Source of the DNA: an uncultured Microcaldota archaeon
GTDB taxonomy: Archaea; Micrarchaeota; Micrarchaeia; Anstonellales; Anstonellaceae
Assembly: GCA_903923795.1 (NCBI GenBank)
Contig: CAIXYX010000139.1
Coordinates: 1-52,303, forward strand
Direction: 5' to 3'
DNA length: 52,303 nt
Every line of letters begins with the position of its first letter. Position 1 is the first letter of the stretch. Under the pieces are notes generated by a model that was given only the letters and a program-made list of their open reading frames with translations, had not been told where the DNA came from and searched no databases. Position numbers and translations under genes: made by a program. This document shows positions 48,347-52,303 of this stretch, piece by piece.

Positions 48347-49351
48347 TTATACTTTCACTTTTGCACAGAGGCGCAAGGCCAGCCCGATGGCGTCCTCCAG
48401 CCTCTCTCCCCGCGGCCCGCTCGCCCCCGCCGCGCCTGGATGCCCTCCGCCCATGCCGCCCAAAGCCCGGCCGGTCTCGCGCATGATGGCAGGTAGGTCC
48501 ATCTCATCTGCCAGACTCGCCCGAACGCGGGCCGAGATGCGCGCGCCCTTTTTGTCTGATGTGCCCGCCACCGCAACGTCGGCCCCGGCGGAGATGAGCG
48601 CGTCGGCCACGTGGGATTCGTGCGACGAGACTATGGCAGATGCGAGCAGCCGCTCTCCCTGCAGTTTCCATGTGCATTGGCGCAAGCCCTCGAGCACGGC
48701 CGCCCGGCATGTCGCGTTGTTCGGATGGCGCAATTCATTGAGCAGTTGCTCGTAAGACTGCGATGAGAGGGGAATGAGGCGGGAAAGTGCGGCGAACGTA
48801 TTCGCGTCCGCGCGCATCAAATGAGCGGAATCCGAGAGGATGCCCAAAATCAGCCAGCGGGCCTGTTCGGAAGAAGGATGGATGATGAGGTCGGCGACTA
48901 ATTCGCAGGCCGACGAGGATTCTGGCTCCACCCACTCGGTTTTCGCCCTCACCGAAGCTCTCGAGACGGAATGGTGGTCGATGAGGATGAATGGCCGGCA
49001 GGCTGCCGCTCTGCCACCGAATTGGGGCAAAATTGACGGGTCATTGGCATCGAGCAGGATTATTTTCGCATCTGGGAATTTTGCGCGGGCAGTCTCGAAC
49101 GAAATGAATTTCTTCATCTCCCAACTCATGAGCCGCCTGCTCTCCGAATTTGTCCTGTCGGCTGGGGCGATGACGGCTTTCGGTCCAAGTTCTGCGGCGA
49201 GAGCGAGGGCCGAGGCCACCGCATCCGTGTCGCCTAAGGAATGGAAAGTGATTATGACGGGCTTGTTGCGAAGTTTCTCCAGCGCGGCCATCATTTGTTT
49301 TGGGGCCGAATAAGCCGGTTTTGCCCTCTGCGCCACCCTTTTCTTGCCCAT
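48347..49351 (-). CDS. DHH/DHHA1 family phosphoesterase (RecJ-like)
   Basis: A 334-residue protein of the DHH superfamily, which cleaves phosphodiester bonds in short RNA/DNA or cyclic dinucleotides using two Mn ions. Motif I is HSLGDTDAVASA with D41 and D43. The name-giving motif is ILIDHHSVS, and a further metal ligand lies in GILSDSAHL. The DHHA1 domain ends with GGGHPGAAGASG. Archaeal members near the Brix-prefoldin cluster are usually nanoRNase or RecJ-like. A TATA box about 28 nt upstream supports the start at 49351. Confidence 0.9.
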   Translation of the reverse strand: MGKKRVAQRAKPAYSAPKQMMAALEKLRNKPVIITFHSLGDTDAVASALALAAELGPKAVIAPADRTNSESRRLMSWEMKKFISFETARAKFPDAKIILLDANDPSILPQFGGRAAACRPFILIDHHSVSRASVRAKTEWVEPESSSACELVADLIIHPSSEQARWLILGILSDSAHLMRADANTFAALSRLIPLSSQSYEQLLNELRHPNNATCRAAVLEGLRQCTWKLQGERLLASAIVSSHESHVADALISAGADVAVAGTSDKKGARISARVRASLADEMDLPAIMRETGRALGGMGGGHPGAAGASGPRGERLEDAIGLALRLCAKVKV

Positions 49352-49373
49352 GCTTTACGCCTTCGGTTGAATA

Positions 49374-49385
49374 GAATATAAAACC
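49374..49385 (-). promoter_or_regulatory. Promoter of the DHH gene
   Basis: GGTTTTATATTC on the minus strand, centred about 28 nt before ATG 49351. Confidence 0.5.
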
Positions 49386-49429
49386 GGTGGAAGTGAGGAA
49401 TAAGCCGAATTAAGAAAAAGGATTCCGGT

Positions 49430-49804
49430 TTATCCGGCTTCATCGGCGGCCGCATTCTGCGAAGCGGCCAATGCCTTCTCCAAATAGGCGCGCAATTCCT
49501 CGGAGCGGGCGCGCAGCTTCTCCTCCTGCTTGCCCAATGAGCCGTTTCTGACCTCGAACGTCTCGAGCTTCTCGGCCATCTCCTTCTTCGCGGCCGCCAC
49601 GCTTGTCTCGATGAGAAGATTGCCTATGGCGCGAAAGACCTTGCCGGATGCCGTCTTGAGCTCCTCCGTCGCCATGTTCATCTCCTCTATCTGCATCTGC
49701 ACCTGCTGGCGCTGCATGCTCACCATCTGCAGTTGCCTTTGCAGGTTCTGGAATTCGTCGACTTGCGACTGGAGCTTCTTGGGGTCACGGACAGGTTCTG
49801 CCAT
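49430..49804 (-). CDS. pfdB: Prefoldin subunit beta
   Basis: A 124-residue chaperone subunit; four beta and two alpha chains form the jellyfish-shaped holdase. Two long coiled coils (residues about 10-50 and 75-115, the first heptad-rich, QSQVDEFQNLQRQLQMVSMQ) flank the beta-hairpin region KTASGKVFRAIGNLLIE, the beta-prefoldin signature. The start at 49804 has AGGTGA at 5 nt. It follows the Pcc1-like gene with an 84-bp gap. Confidence 0.92.
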   Translation of the reverse strand: MAEPVRDPKKLQSQVDEFQNLQRQLQMVSMQRQQVQMQIEEMNMATEELKTASGKVFRAIGNLLIETSVAAAKKEMAEKLETFEVRNGSLGKQEEKLRARSEELRAYLEKALAASQNAAADEAG

Positions 49805-49888
49805 TTTGTTCACCTTTGAAAAACGATGATTATCCATCTCATGCGGAGAATATAAACCCGGCGGGAAAGCAAAGTCTATTTTGAAAGC

Positions 49889-50104
49889 TCATACTTTCTC
49901 GAGTGTTTGCATCAGGGCCGCGAGCCTTTTGGCCGTGTATTCGGCCACCTTCTTTTTTTGGGGGGAAAGAGCGGGGAGAATGACATTGACGATGCTGCCC
50001 TTCGCGCCGGCTTTCACTCCTCTTTTGGTGATTGCCTCGAGTTGGGTGCGAAAGACCGGGATGGCGGCCTTTGCTGCGCACTGAGAGGCAAATTCGAATT
50101 CCAT
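49889..50104 (-). CDS. Short protein in the Pcc1 position, tentatively KEOPS Pcc1-like
   Basis: A 71-residue protein whose ATG directly abuts the stop codon of the Brix gene (TAGATG), so translation is coupled. In many archaea the order Brix, KEOPS subunit Pcc1, prefoldin beta is conserved, and this gene fills the Pcc1 slot. The sequence (FASQCAAKAAIPVFRTQLEA, then KGSIVNVILPA and AKRLAALMQTLEKV) has the size and helix-strand-helix layout of Pcc1. It is a poor match to typical family consensus, lacking the usual D-x-x-A-L-R-A stretch. Pcc1 dimerises within KEOPS, which installs t6A on ANN-decoding tRNAs. The call rests mostly on synteny. Confidence 0.45.
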   Translation of the reverse strand: MEFEFASQCAAKAAIPVFRTQLEAITKRGVKAGAKGSIVNVILPALSPQKKKVAEYTAKRLAALMQTLEKV

Positions 50105-50653
50105 CTATTCCACCCACTCGCATTGCATTTCGAGCAAAATCTCTTTGTCGAATTTTATTTCGAGAGCCGGCGTTTCCAAAAGTTTGCCCTTGCTCTTGGA
50201 TTTCGGCTTCACTAACTCCAATTTCAATTCGGCCGGCTCGTCCATGAATTCGGCGAGCGGATGGTTGTCGAGGCCCAGGAAAGAGCAAAACGCCTTCGCC
50301 TCGCCGAGCGCGGAATAGATGTATGGGTCTTCGCCGAGTTCGGAGCGGATTTTGGCGCGGTTGAGTTTTATTTTTTTTACCATCAGCCGCTGTTCGCTCC
50401 AGGCCCAACGAATTGCGCCATCCTCGCCCGTCTCCAGATGGCGGGAGCGCAATGAGAAGCAGTGATTCTCGCCGTCGTCGCATACCATCATCACCACAAG
50501 CGTTTTCTCCCCTTTACGCGCAGCAAGGATTTCCAGCCTCGAGAGGCTCCGCTCGCCGCGGGGGATGAATTCCGCGCCGGGCAGGGCATCTGCCAGAGCG
50601 CGGGCACTCTTCTTTAATTCAACAGGCGAATTCTTCGAGGTGGTGAGCCACAT
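50105..50653 (-). CDS. Brix domain protein, ribosome biogenesis
   Basis: A 182-residue archaeal Brix/IMP4-type protein, expected to help assemble the large ribosomal subunit by binding pre-rRNA. It begins MWLTTSKNSPVELKKSARAL and continues FIPRGERSLSRLEILAARKG, the usual R-G-x-x-S-L-x-x-L motif. The second half has the family sheet, ending DKEILLEMQCEWVE. The start at 50653 is set by a TATA box 26 nt upstream; a longer frame reaching 50866 overlaps the divergent promoter. It is first in the Brix / Pcc1-like / prefoldin set. Confidence 0.85.
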   Translation of the reverse strand: MWLTTSKNSPVELKKSARALADALPGAEFIPRGERSLSRLEILAARKGEKTLVVMMVCDDGENHCFSLRSRHLETGEDGAIRWAWSEQRLMVKKIKLNRAKIRSELGEDPYIYSALGEAKAFCSFLGLDNHPLAEFMDEPAELKLELVKPKSKSKGKLLETPALEIKFDKEILLEMQCEWVE

Positions 50654-50673
50654 GGGCAATAGAAGGAAGGCGG

Positions 50674-50684
50674 GAGATAAAAGG
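50674..50684 (-). promoter_or_regulatory. Promoter of the Brix gene cluster
   Basis: CCTTTTATCTC on the minus strand, centred about 26 nt before ATG 50653. Confidence 0.5.
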
Positions 50685-50864
50685 CATATGGCCAGCACAT
50701 ATTTAACCTCCATCTGCAATATAATATAGATGAGCGCGACGCGCATTCGGACCAGCCCGAAGATATTGACCAAACTCCTTATTCCGTCAGCCATATTCTC
50801 CTCATTCTTCCTGCTTGGCTCGGAGAACACATATTCTTCGCCCGGCTCGCCACGAGCCGTTTCC

Positions 50865-50873
50865 ATTTATAAG
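50865..50873 (+). promoter_or_regulatory. Promoter of the HEHAH gene
   Basis: ATTTATAAG, centred about 26 nt before ATG 50895. Confidence 0.5.
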
Positions 50874-50894
50874 AATTCGCCACATGAATGCGCC

Positions 50895-52142
50895 ATGACT
50901 ACTTCGAAAGTGAAAACAATTGAAGAGCAGCTAGGCATAAACCACGGAATAGTTCCATCCAAAAGAAATAATCTGGCATATAAACCAGTGAAAAACGAGA
51001 CTGAGAAAAAAGTCGTGCCGATAAAGACGAAGAATTTCGCCGAGCTCGTCTATTCGCTCCCGCTATACAAAGAGCTTACAGTGGCATTCGAAAAATATTA
51101 TGGCCAAAACATGGACATGCCGAAAGTCAAGAATTTTCTTTCATGGTTAAAAGAGAATGAAAACGAGCTCAAGGCCGGGATAATAAATGATGTAGAGAAC
51201 GGACGGATATATTTCAAGATGAAGGAAGGGGATGAGACCCAGTATATGCTTCATCTACTCGGTTTTGTGATAGGCGGCAGATACACGGCAGATCATTTCA
51301 GGCCGAAAGAGATGAAAAAAACGAGTCTGGTATATCCAAAGATGTTCAATGACGAGACGGGAACAATATCATACAACCCGAATGACCATTCTATAGATCT
51401 TAGCCAGCGGCTAGTTGCCGAGAGCGAACCGTGCGGCAATCTCTCAGATGGCATACGGCATTTCATAAAAGCATTCAACCTCGGAATCCACGAGCACGCA
51501 CACGCCCTGAATAACATGTATACCAGACCAAAAAATAGAGGGGACGAACCGATCCTGTCTCTTTCGGAGATTTCTGCGTATTACGCCCAGACAGAGCTGG
51601 GGTTGCCGCTTAAATCAGACGAGATAATCAATGCAGGTTATGCGAATCGCGATCCCCTGCACACATTGAACGAGATCATATCTGAACGGCTCGAGGTATA
51701 CTCGAAAAACGGCGAAAAACCAAAAAACACGGATGAGAGCATCAGGAACTGGATGGAGTATGAGTACCTAGATTTCTTCGTCGGTCCGTGGATAAAAAAA
51801 TCTTGTGGAGAAAAATTCAATATCCTTGATTACCCGCATAAGGACCAGGGCCTAAGCCTTGGGGAATTATTCATAATTGTCAATCTCCAAAAACCGCTCA
51901 ATATGAGCAAGCTCTTGCGAGACATGGGCATTGCTGAAGACGGGGCAGTCGGCAAGAATGTGGCGGGGGCCATTCGAGAACTATTAAAAATCCGCAGAGA
52001 GAAGGGGGACAACGTATTCACTAGACAGGAGTTCCTAAATTCCATGAGAAACGCCCTGACAAAACAATTCAAATGTGATCCGGCATCCGAGAGCATACCG
52101 GACGATTATGTTCTTCTCGATACACGAAAAAGAGGTGGTTAG
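50895..52142 (+). CDS. Zincin-like protein with HExxH motif, unknown family
   Basis: A 415-residue cytoplasmic protein with no signal peptide. The stretch FNLGIHEHAHALNNMYTRP contains H-E-H-A-H, the HExxH zinc signature. About 23 residues on, SLSEISAYYAQTELG supplies a glutamate in an E-x-x-A-x-Y setting, as the third ligand does in gluzincin metallopeptidases. The rest is Lys/Glu/Asn-rich, with conserved-looking segments such as TISYNPNDHSIDLSQRL. Codon use leans more to ATA and AAT codons than in its neighbours, hinting at different ancestry. The start is fixed by the TATA box; an in-frame upstream extension overlaps the Brix promoter region. The protease role is inferred from the motif only. 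Confidence 0.75.
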   Translation: MTTSKVKTIEEQLGINHGIVPSKRNNLAYKPVKNETEKKVVPIKTKNFAELVYSLPLYKELTVAFEKYYGQNMDMPKVKNFLSWLKENENELKAGIINDVENGRIYFKMKEGDETQYMLHLLGFVIGGRYTADHFRPKEMKKTSLVYPKMFNDETGTISYNPNDHSIDLSQRLVAESEPCGNLSDGIRHFIKAFNLGIHEHAHALNNMYTRPKNRGDEPILSLSEISAYYAQTELGLPLKSDEIINAGYANRDPLHTLNEIISERLEVYSKNGEKPKNTDESIRNWMEYEYLDFFVGPWIKKSCGEKFNILDYPHKDQGLSLGELFIIVNLQKPLNMSKLLRDMGIAEDGAVGKNVAGAIRELLKIRREKGDNVFTRQEFLNSMRNALTKQFKCDPASESIPDDYVLLDTRKRGG

Positions 52143-52220
52143 ATGTTCGTAATGCAAACATACAAACAACAAGGGCAGAATCAGACCGAAGCGCAGAAAC
52201 AAAGAGCAATGGGCGTGTAA
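52143..52220 (+). CDS. Possible 25-residue peptide
   Basis: A Gln-rich frame (MFVMQTYKQQGQNQ, then TEAQKQRAMGV) whose ATG overlaps the stop of the preceding gene (TTAGATG). The overlap would allow coupled translation. There is no other support, and it may be chance. The last 80 bases of the window show no gene. Confidence 0.2.
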   Translation: MFVMQTYKQQGQNQTEAQKQRAMGV

Positions 52221-52303
52221 ATCTTCATGGTGCGGATTCGGCCTAACGAAAAAAGCTGAGCCACCGCCGACTCGCGACGTGAACCGCGATAGCGGAACTG
52301 ACA

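Noticed and set aside
50730..50894. 55-codon extension of the HEHAH protein, which would add a signal-like hydrophobic stretch
   Set aside because: It overlaps the start region of the divergent Brix gene and lies upstream of a correctly spaced TATA box for ATG 50895.
52221..52303. Possible structured RNA at the right edge
   Set aside because: Two CTGA boxes and some pairing potential are present, but there is no clear C box, promoter or known RNA signature before the window ends.

Overview
The window is archaeal chromosome. The evidence is the gene set itself: release factor aRF1, TFB, RadA, archaeal-type LeuRS, a Brix-domain protein, prefoldin beta, Sec61-beta, an S-layer protein, a class III signal-peptide pilin-like protein, and an archaeal RNase P RNA. 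Promoter structure agrees: many genes have a TATA-like box centred about 24-28 nt before the ATG, which implies leaderless mRNAs, while genes inside operons tend to carry GGTGA-type ribosome binding sites. Many small membrane or surface proteins have no recognisable family. I lean towards a DPANN-like lineage (Micrarchaeota or Diapherotrites type), but that placement is inference.

Layout. 1-7.0 kb: 3' part of aRF1, a two-gene set of anchored extracytoplasmic proteins, and the S-layer gene with a strong hairpin terminator and a long leader. 7.5-13.8 kb: a JAMM protease, a small winged-helix-like protein, a membrane-anchored double AAA+ ATPase, tRNA-Arg(UCG), and a GH57 plus GT4 glucan pair. 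13.9-17.8 kb: a TatD nuclease, an unknown protein, an ABC-2 exporter pair and a NYN-domain protein. 17.9-24.4 kb: a cassette resembling a minimal type IV secretion or conjugation apparatus (VirB2/CedA1-like, a second small membrane protein, VirB6/CedA-like, PrgI-VirB4-like), followed by a TraB/PrgY-like gene. 25.3-36.8 kb: LeuRS, then a giant surface subtilisin with about 21 FN3-like repeats and two PEGA domains.

36.8-40.4 kb: TFB with a small partner, an intron-containing tRNA-Met(CAU), the RNase P RNA, small unknown genes, an HTH gene that appears frameshifted, and a very short Sec61-beta gene. 40.4-46.9 kb: a zinc-ribbon protein, MscL, RadA, a Nudix hydrolase, a pilin-like protein, a phosphohexomutase, and an SDR-type threonine dehydrogenase. 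47.0-50.7 kb: tRNA-Thr(GGU) with tRNA 3' fragments and hairpin elements, PurA, a DHH phosphoesterase, and the conserved archaeal cluster Brix / Pcc1-like / prefoldin beta. 50.9-52.2 kb: an unknown protein with an HExxH motif.

The two observations I find most interesting are the 17.9-24.4 kb DNA- or protein-translocation-like cassette, and a family of perfect polypyrimidine/polypurine hairpins found only at stable-RNA loci here. One hairpin lies inside a tRNA intron, one just after the RNase P RNA, and two beside displaced 3' pieces of a tRNA.
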